Positions 46,030 through 55,262 of a DNA stretch of 64,000 nt are shown in pieces. How positions within the stretch are numbered: the stretch's first letter is position 1; each line of letters opens with the position of its first letter. The notes under the pieces are model-generated. The model was not told where the DNA came from and did no database searches. It saw only the letters and a list, made by a program, of their open reading frames with translations. Source of the DNA: Eurosta solidaginis. Lineage: Eukaryota > Arthropoda > Insecta > Diptera > Tephritidae. The stretch spans positions 268,414,897-268,478,896 of the forward strand of contig NC_090319.1 of NCBI RefSeq assembly GCF_040869045.1, written 5' to 3'. The translations under genes and the position numbers were made by a program.

Positions 46030-47420
46030 ATTGGACGTGGTCTACAGAGCGATTATAACCCTGATTTACATTCTAGAATGCTGGAAAAAAAGTAAACTCT
46101 CTATACAAGGGAGGCAGACGAACGCTTAGGAATAGCAAAAACTATAGACCAATAGGCCTCGCAGCCCTTTTACTTAAGATTGCTGAGAGGCTGTTGAACA
46201 TACATAAACGAAATGACAGAGCCACCTTTTTAAAGGCGCAACATGCTTAGCATGTTATATGACTGGCCCGCATTAAGGGCCTTAATGTTGAACCAAACTA
46301 AAAAGAATACTTTTGATCAACAGAACAAAAATAACTCAATTTTGACTGACTTCACTAAACGGCACACAGCTTTCACTCGCAACGAGGGTAAGTTAGTTTG
46401 TAGAAAAGAGAGTATCGCTTGTTACTTGCGCAAGAGAATAGTTATCAGAGAATCGGAGCCTTACTCCAAAACTTATGATGTGGCTTTACAAAGCAATAAT
46501 AAAGCCATCCTAACGAAGAGAGCAATAGTGTGCTGACCAGCCTGTAACGAGCCATACAACATAAAGATCTGAACAAAGTACACCTCGCAGCCTTTGGACG
46601 GGTTACAAGAGCACTAGAGTCATATTCAATGGAGCATGAAATATTATCCGAAAACGGCTTACAGCTGTTGGCTCAGCCATTAGAACTAGGAACTCGAGAT
46701 GCTGGAGCGAGAAGCCACAGTGGTTTTCTAACCAGGTTATATGAATTGGATTCGACTAGCCAGAAGTCATACTCTCTATCCATCTTCCAAACTCAGTTAG
46801 TATCTTCTAATATGAGCTACGAGGAAAAGAATGGGCCTTTTGTTTCCTGTTGGAAAATTATGTAAGTGCTTGAGAGCTGTGCATATATTTAGACAGCCAA
46901 GCAGCGCTCATAGCGTGGGCTGTACCATTACGCCCTCTCAAGCTGTCGACAACTTAAGGAAGTTGCTGCGCGGTATAAAGGATAAGTACCATAATTACAG
47001 GACGGTGGCCATTTGGCCTTAAAAAGACAGGTTGAGGGGTTACAGCCAAGAGGGAAGTGTGGAAACGTTCACCCATTTTTTCTGTGAATGAATCAGGCAT
47101 GCTTAACGAACGAAACGATATCATTTCGTTACGATAATCAACGTTAATAAACGAAACGAAGTCATTTCGAAGTCATTTCGTTTCGTTTATTAACGTTAAG
47201 AACGCCAAATTAACGTTAATTTGACGATCTTAACGTTAATAAACGAAACGAAGTGACTTCGTTTCGTTTATTAACGTTGATTATCGTAACGAAATGATAT
47301 CGTTTCGTTCGTTAAGCATGCCTGGAATGAATAGAACTGGCGAATATCAGATACCGAGCTCTAGCGGTTTTGTTCTGTCCGTTTATTAAACTAATCAAAT
47401 GTTTCGAGTAAAAACAAGCT
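46030..47420 (+). pseudogene. LOA/R1-like non-LTR relic: RT and RNase H fragments
   Basis: Near 46138-46225 the plus strand reads KNYRPIGLAALLLKIAERL, the N-terminal RT motif of R1/LOA/jockey elements. After about 330 bp of unrelated-looking sequence (46243-46536, open but without a known domain), RNase H-like wording appears near 46880-47020 (PSQAVDNLRKLLRGI) and the Cys-tail-like ETFTHFFCE near 47058-47085. A MITE inserts at 47094-47324 and the relic resumes to about 47400. Heavily decayed. Confidence 0.6.
47094..47324. mobile_element. Palindromic hAT-type MITE
   Basis: A 231-bp element whose two halves are near-perfect inverted repeats: CAGGCATGCTTAACG at 47094 mirrors CGTTAAGCATGCCTG ending at 47324, and the symmetry continues for about 75 bp and, in patches, to a central AAATTAACGTTAATTT. 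It is flanked by the 8-bp direct repeat GAATGAAT (47086-47093 and 47325-47332). The 8-bp duplication and CAGG terminus fit the hAT superfamily. It interrupts the RNase H part of the LOA-type relic. As RNA it would fold into one long hairpin. Confidence 0.88.
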
Positions 47421-48060
47421 GAGGGTAAAGTAGTCTAATAAATTTGGAAAATAATAAGTTCCACGATGAATTACATCAAAATCGACCCGGTCTCGCTGGC
47501 ATGGAATCACAGCAACTAATCAACCATCACGATAACAATTCTGAGATTATCCAAAAATCATTGCAACATAATCCTAAAATAACATTGAAATGATCCCGAA
47601 AAAGCAACGAAATTAACCAGAGAACAGACTCGGGATATAATCATGAGTGATCTCAAAATGAACGCAAGGTGATCTTGTCTTTCATAAAAATCCAATTTCA
47701 GATTAAAATTTATTGAATTGTAGGATTAAACGAATGAGATGAGATTAAGCGAATTTTGAAATAAAGCTTTATTTTTTATAAAACTCTCTTTTTAAAAGAA
47801 AGTCTGATAAAGGTTGTTTTTGCAACGACACCCGAGTTGTGGTGTTTTACCATTCAATCGATATATACTCCATACTCTGCCCTGAAAACTGTACATACAT
47901 TATTTTAAGCTTGTTCTAGAAGAATTTTAATTTATTGAGATCATAAAAGGTATTCACATTTTATAAACTATGTCGAATTGTTATTTAACATGCAAAACAC
48001 ACTCAAGGTCAGCTTTATGTGCCCTTTAAAGTAAGTTTATATATTTTTCTTATATCTGTA
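47421..48060. other. AT-rich DNA, nothing firm
   Basis: Around 47560-47680, ATGATCCCGAAAAAGC and neighbouring words vaguely resemble the reverse complement of the Helitron array monomer (GGGATCATTT), possibly a decayed array. No gene. Confidence 0.3.
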
Positions 48061-48062
48061 GC

Positions 48063-48430
48063 CAACCAAGTAATATAACAAAATGCAAAGTCTTATTGCC
48101 ACAAAGAAGGAGAGACAAGCCGGATTCGAATTTTATTGAGAGTAACAAAATGTACATTGGAACGACAAAGCGAGCTTTGGGTACCAGGTTAGCAGAATAT
48201 AAAGCGGACATCAAAAAACAAAAAAACAACACCGCCCTATCGCAACATATAACGGACACTGGACACACAGCTGATTTTGCCAACACAAGAATTTTAGACA
48301 AAGAAAAGAGGGAAAAAACTAGGTACACACTGTAAAGCCTTAGGATACTGCAAAAAAGAGAGAAAACAATAAATAAGAAGAAAGATACGGATCAAATAGC
48401 TTCGTCATATGTTTTATGTTTACATGATAA
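48063..48430 (+). pseudogene. Penelope-like element: GIY-YIG endonuclease relic
   Basis: The frame at 48096-48335 contains KMYIGTTKRALGTRLAEYK, the YIG half of the GIY-YIG nuclease with its conserved Arg, followed by ALSQHITDTGHTADF and RILDKEKREKTRYTL. This is the C-terminal endonuclease of Penelope-like retroelements, where it nicks target DNA. A TAA follows YTL exactly where the family carries its catalytic Glu; similar wording (LRILQKREKTINKK) continues after the stop. The GIY half and the RT domain upstream are absent, so the copy is 5'-truncated. Confidence 0.8.
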
Positions 48431-48689
48431 AAAAAAAGAATTTAGACTTTAGTATTGACAACACTACCACAAGAGGTGGTACCAATATTTTTATTCCTAT
48501 GTTTTTCACGTTTAATAAGTCTAGTTTTTTAAGGTAAAATTGTGCAATTTCTAATGTAAATTATATGTCTATGTATGTATCTACGCGAATGTCTATGTAT
48601 GTATCTGCGCGTGATTACCAAGAAGCTATGTTTGTAATGGCCTCTTAAATTAAAACTCATATCTGTTATTTCTCTTTTTTTCACCAGAA

Positions 48690-48765
48690 AATAAAATGGA
48701 AATGCCCCTGAAGATGCTAAAAAGTTTTAGCGAAACGTCGGGTAAAATAGTCGAATGTTTCATTT
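48690..48765 (+). ncRNA. Hammerhead-ribozyme-like motif of the Penelope element
   Basis: CTGAAGA (48708-48714) fits the CUGANGA core; one base later a perfect 7-bp hairpin GCTAAAAAGTTTTAGC (48716-48731) forms helix II; GAAA (48732-48735) completes the core; ACGTC (48735-48739) gives the minimal self-complementary helix III and a UC cleavage site. Helix I can pair CCC (48705-48707) with GGG (48740-48742), and AAATG (48700-48704) with CATTT (48761-48765). Penelope-like elements are known to carry such minimal hammerheads. The extra T at 48715 departs from the canonical core, so activity is uncertain. Confidence 0.5.
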
Positions 48766-48984
48766 GCACTAATCAGCGGTTAGATCGGATTTGCCTATGG
48801 AAAAAGGAAAATTCCTCTAAAAATACATATATAAAAAACAAAATTTTTTATTTAGTAACATTAATATGTACTAGGGTGTTTGTAAATTTTTTACGCTACT
48901 ATTTATTTACGATATCTTTTTTAGAACGTAGAGGAATATTTTGCTATGCGTCGTGGTTACATACAACCGTTTTGGATTTGCATT

Positions 48985-49230
48985 GATTGAATATCGAGAG
49001 TCATTGATTTGTTATAGAAAAGTTATGGATTTTCGGTCAAAAAGTTATTTACATGATATCGAAAAGTTATCGTGTTTTTCTCGAAGTATTGCCAGCCTTT
49101 TATCGGGATGTTATCGACGACTTATAATTATGAAATAAATGCCAAAAACTTTAACACGAAATCGATGACACATTCCTAACTGGTTGATAACAAACCGATA
49201 ACTCGACGATAATAATCCGCTCTCGATAAT
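48985..49230. repeat. GTTATCG-type minisatellite, second locus
   Basis: Irregular repeats of AAAGTTAT, GTTATCG and GATATCG, then the inverted form CGATAA (CCGATAACTCGACGATAA) near 49195-49230. Same theme as 7965-8165. Confidence 0.5.
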
Positions 49231-49879
49231 TACTGTTATAATCAACAGTATCTTCTTGTTGTCCAAACTATTTGTTACTGGAAAAGTTATTTCTGTTTTT
49301 TTTTAAGTTCAATCACAGAGTGAAATTCAGTTTACTAGTTTATACATCGATCTTTATGAATACTTTGTACGGAAAATATGTCGCACCGTCCTCATGTTGT
49401 AAATTAAAAATTATTAACTTTTTGAAGAGTGCCTTTTTTCTTTTTGAAGTAAGTAGAAAGGATTAGCTTCTTAAGAAAAGTCAGCTTGTTATATAAAAAT
49501 CACCTTAACGTACACACAACTTGAACTGAGCAATTCGTACAGACCACACACAAACTTAACGTTAGTGACATTCAATATGTAAGCTAAAAAAAAATAGCGC
49601 TTTTATTCCTACCAGCCGCCTCTTCGCTATGCTAACTGGCGCCAGTGGGTCATACCAAGGGAATTTAAATCGTTTTCCACCTGGTCCTTACAGCAGAGTT
49701 GGGGCCGCTCTTTTCTTCTTCTTCCACAGGCGGGTTCCGATAAAAAAAAAAAACTTTCATAGCCAGGACGTATTTTTCTTTCTTTTATTCGCTCAACATG
49801 GCCTAGCCACTACGCTGGATTTTAGATTTAATGTTGGTGTAACACAAACAATAACAAACTGCTTCCCAAATAAACGAAG
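49231..49879. other. AT-rich DNA between minisatellite and RTE relic
   Basis: No confident gene. The right part (about 49600-49879) may be the decayed 3' end of the RTE-type relic, but motifs could not be recognised. Confidence 0.35.
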
Positions 49880-50744
49880 TCTTTTACTATTTCGAAATCG
49901 ATGACAGCAAGTGCTTCGTTTTGTCCTCATTTTCTATGAAACCCATATTTTCCAGTTATTTTTCTAGTTTGAAGTAAGCAGAACTTATGGTGCGGTTATT
50001 CAGGCCTACTACATCAATATCATCAACATACGCCAATAATTGCACGCTTTTATAGTATATGATCCAGACAGGTTAAGTTCTGCAGCTAGTGTAATTTGCT
50101 CGAGCATCAAATTAAAGAAATCACACAATAGTGCGTCATCCTGTCTGAAACCTCTTTTCGTTTCGAACGGCTGGGAGAGGTACTTTCAAATTCAGACTGA
50201 GCTGATGTTTTTGCTCAACGTCATTTTGCACAGCCGTATAAGATTTGCGGGGAAACCAAATTCAGACATAGCGGCATATAGGCAGCTCCTTGTCGTGCTG
50301 TCGAAAGCGGCTTTAAATTCGACGAAGAGGTTATGTATGTCAATTCTTTTTTCGCAGTTTTTTTTTCAAGATTTGGTGCATTGCGCAAATCTGGTCGATG
50401 GTAGATTTACAAAGTCTTAAGCCGCACTAATAAGGTTCAATCAGCCGATTCTTGGTGGGCATCAGTCTTACGCACAACACACTTGATGAGACCTTAAATG
50501 GGATATTAAAAAGGCTGAGTCCGCGATAGTTGGCGCAGTTTGCAGTATCCCCTTTCTTGTGGACTGCACAAGTGCATTTGAAGCTGATGCATGGGCCTTA
50601 CTACGTATTTGAATAGCTCCGCATGCAGTCCATCAACGCCGTGGGCTTGCTATTTCTTAATCTAATTATTGCTACTCTGACTTCATCATTATTAATCATC
50701 CCCTTGCGGTACATCGGTGTCTCCATTTAAGAGAGAAGAGAAGT
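49880..50744 (-). pseudogene. RTE-type RT relic, 3' part, split by the BEL element
   Basis: Reading the minus strand from 50744: SSLLNGDTDVPQGDD at the break, then GDTANCANYRGLSLFNIPFK (near 50520-50580), STIDQICAMHQIL (near 50390), VEFKAAFDSTTR (near 50310), a QDDALLCDFFNLMLEQI-like stretch (near 50120), and the catalytic LLAYVDDIDVVG (near 50030). Many frameshifts. Its upstream part lies across the BEL insertion at 62911-63140. Confidence 0.85.
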
Positions 50745-51354
50745 TGTTCGGAGCCACAAGTGAAACCACTGCAAGATGGGAGAAATAACTTTGAATAGCA
50801 CTGTAATAAATGTATTTATCATATTGTAACCTGGTCACCTTAATATTGAAATGTAATCTGGTCACCTTAGCATAACAGCTGAACTCATATCATACAAAAT
50901 TTAACTAACTGTTGCCACACTCATCATTCCGCTCTTGAACATAAGTATGCACACAATATGCACATAAATATAAACATATTTACCTAAGAATATGTATTCA
51001 TTTGTCTAATGAATAAAGTATGTATGGCTGGGCATTTGCCCTCTCATAAGAATATGTACCTATTTGCCAAAAAACGGTGATATATTGGAAGGCTGCAGTT
51101 AGTTAAAGAAATTAGCATATGTACATATGTGTCTCAGTTTTGCTTCGCTGATACAATTTTAGGCAGCAGCATTGCAATACAAATTGATTTCTATTTCATT
51201 CCTTTTTTGATCATTCTGAAGCGCACGGCCACGTAGCATCGTATATGCTTATAAATTATATTTAAAAATAAAAATTGTTTAAATTGGAAATTTATTTGCG
51301 GTTTGTGCTTTTTATTAAAACAATTAGTTACCGAAAAAGCTTGGTAGCTCCACA
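50745..51354 (+). repeat. 5' LTR of the BEL element
   Basis: Starts TGTTCGGAGCC and ends CTCCACA. Closely matches 56870-57139 plus 62570-62910. It should contain promoter and polyadenylation signals; AATAAA-like words occur near 50802 and 51009. Confidence 0.92.
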
Positions 51355-51358
51355 TTTT

Positions 51359-51376
51359 TGGTGACCCCGACGTGAT
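51359..51376 (+). other. Primer-binding site complementary to tRNA-Trp
   Basis: TGGTGACCCCGACGTGAT, four bases after the LTR, is an 18-nt complement of the 3' end of the fly tryptophan tRNA as I remember it (ATCACGTCGGGGTCA plus CCA). Confidence 0.75.
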
Positions 51377-51638
51377 AGCCGTGCGCTTTACTAGGAATAT
51401 CCTCATCACACCTATTTGGAAAAGGGCGATAGTGCTGTCAAATGGATCAACCCTATAGCCGATGCAGTGGATCCGTTTAGCTGTGAAAATCCATCAAGCA
51501 TCGTAACTTACATGCACCCTTGGCGATAACGTGATTCGTATCATTGCGTTATATATATAATTACTTTTCAATTGCTGACCAGCAAAGTACCCTACATATT
51601 TTGTGATACTTTCACAGGTAATATTTGAAAGCTTCGAA

Positions 51639-52676
51639 ATGACAGGTAATGGTACTCCACATAAGGATGCTGCAGATGATGTTGCAGGTGTATCGGCACC
51701 TACAGATCGCATTGCTTTTCTTCGTTTAAAAACTAGTGCTACATTCAGTCGACTCGAACGCTTAGTTGCAGAAATGGATGCTGCTAAGCTGATTGCGATG
51801 TATGAGTATAGTCTAACAGCAATATTTGGTTCGTTGGGTGAGCTGAAATTGACCTTCACGGTAGCACACACAAGTTTAGAGGAATTAGATTTTGATGCCA
51901 TTGTTAGTGATCTACCCAGCAAATTCGATATCGTTTTAATCAATTTCAGAGCTACACTCCAACGTGAAATTGGTAAGCGTAATGTTTCACAACACTGCTC
52001 CACGTTTAGGATGAACGCCACTGAAGCTCCATCAATTGTAGTGAATGCTAATCGTTCACGTCTGCCCTTGCTAACTTTACCGAAATTCAGTGGTGCTTAC
52101 ACGGAGTGGACCCTTTTTTATTCCATGTTCATGTCTGTCATCGATAAAGACAACGACCTTACACCTGTCGATAAGCTTCAGCACTTACGTTCCTGCTTGA
52201 GTGGTGCACTAGATACCATTCGCGCACTCGAAATTAACGATTCAAACTATAATACAGCACTAGACCTTCTTCAAAAACGTTTTATTAACAAAAGGTTAAT
52301 TTTCCAGGCACATCTCATGGAGATTTTTGGGCTCGACAAGGCGGATGCTACTGTGGGCAGGCTGCGGGAACTAACCGACAAGATCACTGCACACATTCGT
52401 GCACTACAAAAACTTGGTTCTAAAGAACAAATCGCCGATTGCATCATTGTGCAACTTCTAACGCAAAAACTTGATAAGACATCTCAGGCAAAGTGGGAAG
52501 AAACTTCATCAATTACCGAGCTACCATCATGGGACCAGTTCTCTGCGTTTTTGGAAAAACGCTGTAGAACACTTGAAAACGTGGAGCATGTAACACTAAC
52601 GTCAATCAACCAAGTAAATAAAAATGGAAAAAAACGTGAGTACAAGCCAGAAAAGGTCCTTTGTTGTTTCGAATAG
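51639..52676 (+). CDS. gag: BEL gag protein
   Basis: An open frame of about 345 codons from the ATG at 51639; an upstream non-ATG extension to 51603 is less likely. It begins MTGNGTPHKD. The middle has LPLLTLPKFSGAYTEW and LDLLQKRFINKR, the conserved DUF1759-type capsid region of BEL/Pao gag, with a capsid structural role. The frame leaves the pol frame at an A7 run (52628-52634) and ends 14 codons later at TAG. In this family gag and pol are usually one long frame, so the break is either an indel or a site of ribosomal frameshifting. Confidence 0.85.
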   Translation: MTGNGTPHKDAADDVAGVSAPTDRIAFLRLKTSATFSRLERLVAEMDAAKLIAMYEYSLTAIFGSLGELKLTFTVAHTSLEELDFDAIVSDLPSKFDIVLINFRATLQREIGKRNVSQHCSTFRMNATEAPSIVVNANRSRLPLLTLPKFSGAYTEWTLFYSMFMSVIDKDNDLTPVDKLQHLRSCLSGALDTIRALEINDSNYNTALDLLQKRFINKRLIFQAHLMEIFGLDKADATVGRLRELTDKITAHIRALQKLGSKEQIADCIIVQLLTQKLDKTSQAKWEETSSITELPSWDQFSAFLEKRCRTLENVEHVTLTSINQVNKNGKKREYKPEKVLCCFE

Positions 52677-54726
52677 CTCGTTAGGTAAATGCACTTTTTG
52701 TGGCTCTCCTGAGCATCTGATTTACCATTGCCAAAGTTTTGCCAATTTATCACCTAATCTACGCCAAAGGAAAGCTAAGAAGCTAGGCCTTTGTATTAAT
52801 TGTTTGAAGAAGGGCCATCAGATGCACGACTGCAAGTCTGGATCATGTCGCACTTGCCAATCGAAGCATCACACGCTTTTGCACTTTAACCGTTTTCCTG
52901 CAGCCTCGCCCACTACTCCACCTATAGCTTTACATCCATCCGTCGCTCAATCAAATGCCATGACAACATCCTTGTCTGCCTCGCCCCACGCCCTCTCTCC
53001 GCCTGATGCTGTGCTCTTAGCCACAGCTGTAGTTCTTATCAAAAACCAAGCTGGAACCTTCGTACCTTGTTGCGCTCTTTTGGATTCGGGCTCACAGCTG
53101 CACTTCATCACAACTCGTTTCGCCAATCAGCTACAGCTACGCAAAACCAAATCTCTTGTTTCCGTTCCCGGAATTGGGGATGCTAACCCCTCTACTGACG
53201 GGCATTCAGTCGATATCGTTCTGAAGTCGCGGACTTCAGATTTCGCAACAAACATCACCGCCGTTATTGTTCAAACCATCACCGAAAATCAACCTAGTTT
53301 GTCAGTTAGCACCACTGATTGGAAGGTTCCTTCGAACATCCAGCTAGCCGATCCAAATTTCAATTTGCCACAACGGATTGATCTGCTCATCGGAGCAGGA
53401 CTTTTCTTTGAGCTGCTTTGTGTGGGTCAAATTCACTTAGCACCTGGGTTGCCCCTGCTTCAAAAGACTCGCCTTGGTTGGGTATTATCTGGCGGCGGAA
53501 TTCAGCACGCCCTTAGTTTATCGTCCTTGGTGGTTAGTCTGAGTTCATCTAGCGTCATAGAGCCTCACAACACAATAACTAGTACTCAACTCGAGAACTT
53601 AGTTCGCCGCTTCTGGAAGATCGAGCACGTCTTCGAACCCATCTCTAAATCCACTAAAGAAGAACTTACCTGTGAGACGCATTTCAAGCAAAATTACTCG
53701 CGTTTGAACTCAGGCGAACATTCAGTTCGCCTGCCTATGAAACATGGACCAGAGTGTCTAGGAGACTCATTTACGCAAGCCTGTCGTCGATTTCGTAATC
53801 TTGAGCAAAAACTTAATCGTAATCCATATCTTAAGGAAAAATACAGTGCATTTATGAAGGAATATCTCGACCTAAAACATATGTCTTTAGTACCCAGCGC
53901 CTCTGCTCATGAATGCAGGTATTTTCTTCCTCACCATTGTGTAACCAAAAACGTTAGTACCACCACAAAGCTACGAGTTGTGTTTGACGGCTCCGCAACA
54001 ACAACTTCCGGTTCGTCCTTGAACGACCTGCTCATGGTAGGGCCAACAATTCAGCCAAAACTGTTTAACATTCTCCTTAGATTTCGAACATTTCCAATTG
54101 TACTAACGGGAGACATATGCAAGATGTATCGCTGTGTGCGAGTCGCAATGCCAGACAACATGCTCCAGTGCATACTATGGCGTGAATCTCCCGAAGAAGA
54201 TCTACGCATTTACAAATTGGATACGGTCACATACGGCACGAAGGCTGCCTCGTTTTTAGCTATACGAACAATGCATCAGCTCGCGTGCGACGAATCGCTT
54301 ACGTACCCCCTTGGTGCGGATATCGTCCTTCGGGATTTCTATGTAGACGATTTAATATCTGGTGGAAACTCAGTTGAGGAAGTGATAAACATCAAGCAGC
54401 AAACCTCCAACCTTCTTAAGAATGGCCTACGTAAGTGGTGTTCGAACAACTTGGAAGTTCTTCGCAATATTCCCGATGGCGAGAGGGAAGAGTTCTTAAA
54501 ATTCGATGACGGCAGTGAAACCACAAAGGCGCTGGGACTTGTTTGGGATCCTGTCAAGGATACATTTTTATTTTCATTCACACCACCACTAACCTCTCGT
54601 AAACATTCTAAACGCTCTGTCCTATCCACAATTGCTCGGTTTTATGATCCACATGGATTGATAGGTCCAACACTAACTAAGGCGAAAATCATAATGCAAC
54701 GGATGTGGAGGGATAAGCTAGAGTGA
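52624..54726 (+). CDS. pol: BEL zinc knuckles, protease and reverse transcriptase
   Basis: A 700-codon frame overlapping the end of gag in the +1 frame. Residues about 23-75 hold Cys/His knuckles (CTFCGSPEHLIYHC, CINCLKKGHQMHDC, CRTCQSKHHTLLH). The protease active site is LLDSGSQLHF (about 151-160). The RT domain includes LRVVFDGSA (about 449), VLTGDICKMY (about 496) and the catalytic YVDDLISGG (about 574-582). It ends at an in-frame TGA (54724-54726); the same frame stays open beyond, so the stop is a recent lesion. The ATG at 52624 is probably not a natural start. Confidence 0.88.
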   Translation: MEKNVSTSQKRSFVVSNSSLGKCTFCGSPEHLIYHCQSFANLSPNLRQRKAKKLGLCINCLKKGHQMHDCKSGSCRTCQSKHHTLLHFNRFPAASPTTPPIALHPSVAQSNAMTTSLSASPHALSPPDAVLLATAVVLIKNQAGTFVPCCALLDSGSQLHFITTRFANQLQLRKTKSLVSVPGIGDANPSTDGHSVDIVLKSRTSDFATNITAVIVQTITENQPSLSVSTTDWKVPSNIQLADPNFNLPQRIDLLIGAGLFFELLCVGQIHLAPGLPLLQKTRLGWVLSGGGIQHALSLSSLVVSLSSSSVIEPHNTITSTQLENLVRRFWKIEHVFEPISKSTKEELTCETHFKQNYSRLNSGEHSVRLPMKHGPECLGDSFTQACRRFRNLEQKLNRNPYLKEKYSAFMKEYLDLKHMSLVPSASAHECRYFLPHHCVTKNVSTTTKLRVVFDGSATTTSGSSLNDLLMVGPTIQPKLFNILLRFRTFPIVLTGDICKMYRCVRVAMPDNMLQCILWRESPEEDLRIYKLDTVTYGTKAASFLAIRTMHQLACDESLTYPLGADIVLRDFYVDDLISGGNSVEEVINIKQQTSNLLKNGLRKWCSNNLEVLRNIPDGEREEFLKFDDGSETTKALGLVWDPVKDTFLFSFTPPLTSRKHSKRSVLSTIARFYDPHGLIGPTLTKAKIIMQRMWRDKLE

Positions 54727-55262
54727 GACGAAAGTTTGCCACGCTCGCTAGAAACGACCTGGTCGGAATTTTGCAAAGATTTCGCAGCTGTGCAACGTTC
54801 TGCATTCTCGCGTTATGTATTACTACCGGGAGCCAGCAACGAAATCCATGCGTTTTGTGATGCAAGCCTTGAAGCGTATGGCGCTTGCATTTATACCCGA
54901 TCAATCAAAGATGACAACATTCAAAAACATCTGCTGTGCTCGAAGGCTCGAGTTGCGCCTCTGAAGACACTTACTGTTCCAAAGTTGGAACTTTGCGCTG
55001 CTGCGTTGCTCGCGCAGTTAGTGGGAGAATTAAAAAAAATGGATATTTTCAACTGTCCGTCGTACTATCGTGGCTCCGAGAAGAATCGTCTAAATTCAAA
55101 GTATTTGTAGCAAATCGTGTTTGCGCCATCCAACAGCTGACGCGAGACATGGAGGGGCGTTATGTCCCCACAGCCATGAACCCAGCTGACATGTTGTCAA
55201 AGGGGGCTGTACCACGAGACCTCATTGCCATGGGCTGCGATGCATGGACCATCATTCCTTAA
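54727..55262 (+). pseudogene. BEL RT-RNase H region, broken
   Basis: After the TGA the frame continues with PRSLETTWSEF and IHAFCDASLEAYGACIY, the RNase H start with its catalytic Asp, and TVPKLELCAAALLAQL. Near 55050-55070 a frameshift with apparent loss of a few codons moves to the frame carrying LREESSKFKVFVANRV (about 55074-55121) and MNPADMLSKGAVP. That frame stops at TAA about 55260-55262, then stays open in frame into the integrase. Confidence 0.8.

Noticed and set aside
46243..46536. A 97-codon basic frame as a host gene
   Set aside because: It lies between the RT and RNase H fragments of a decayed retroelement and has no recognisable domain; most likely an inserted or diverged segment.
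49595..49910. Plus-strand frame at 49629-49904 as a gene
   Set aside because: It is antisense to the decayed 3' end of the RTE-type relic and contains homopolymer runs.
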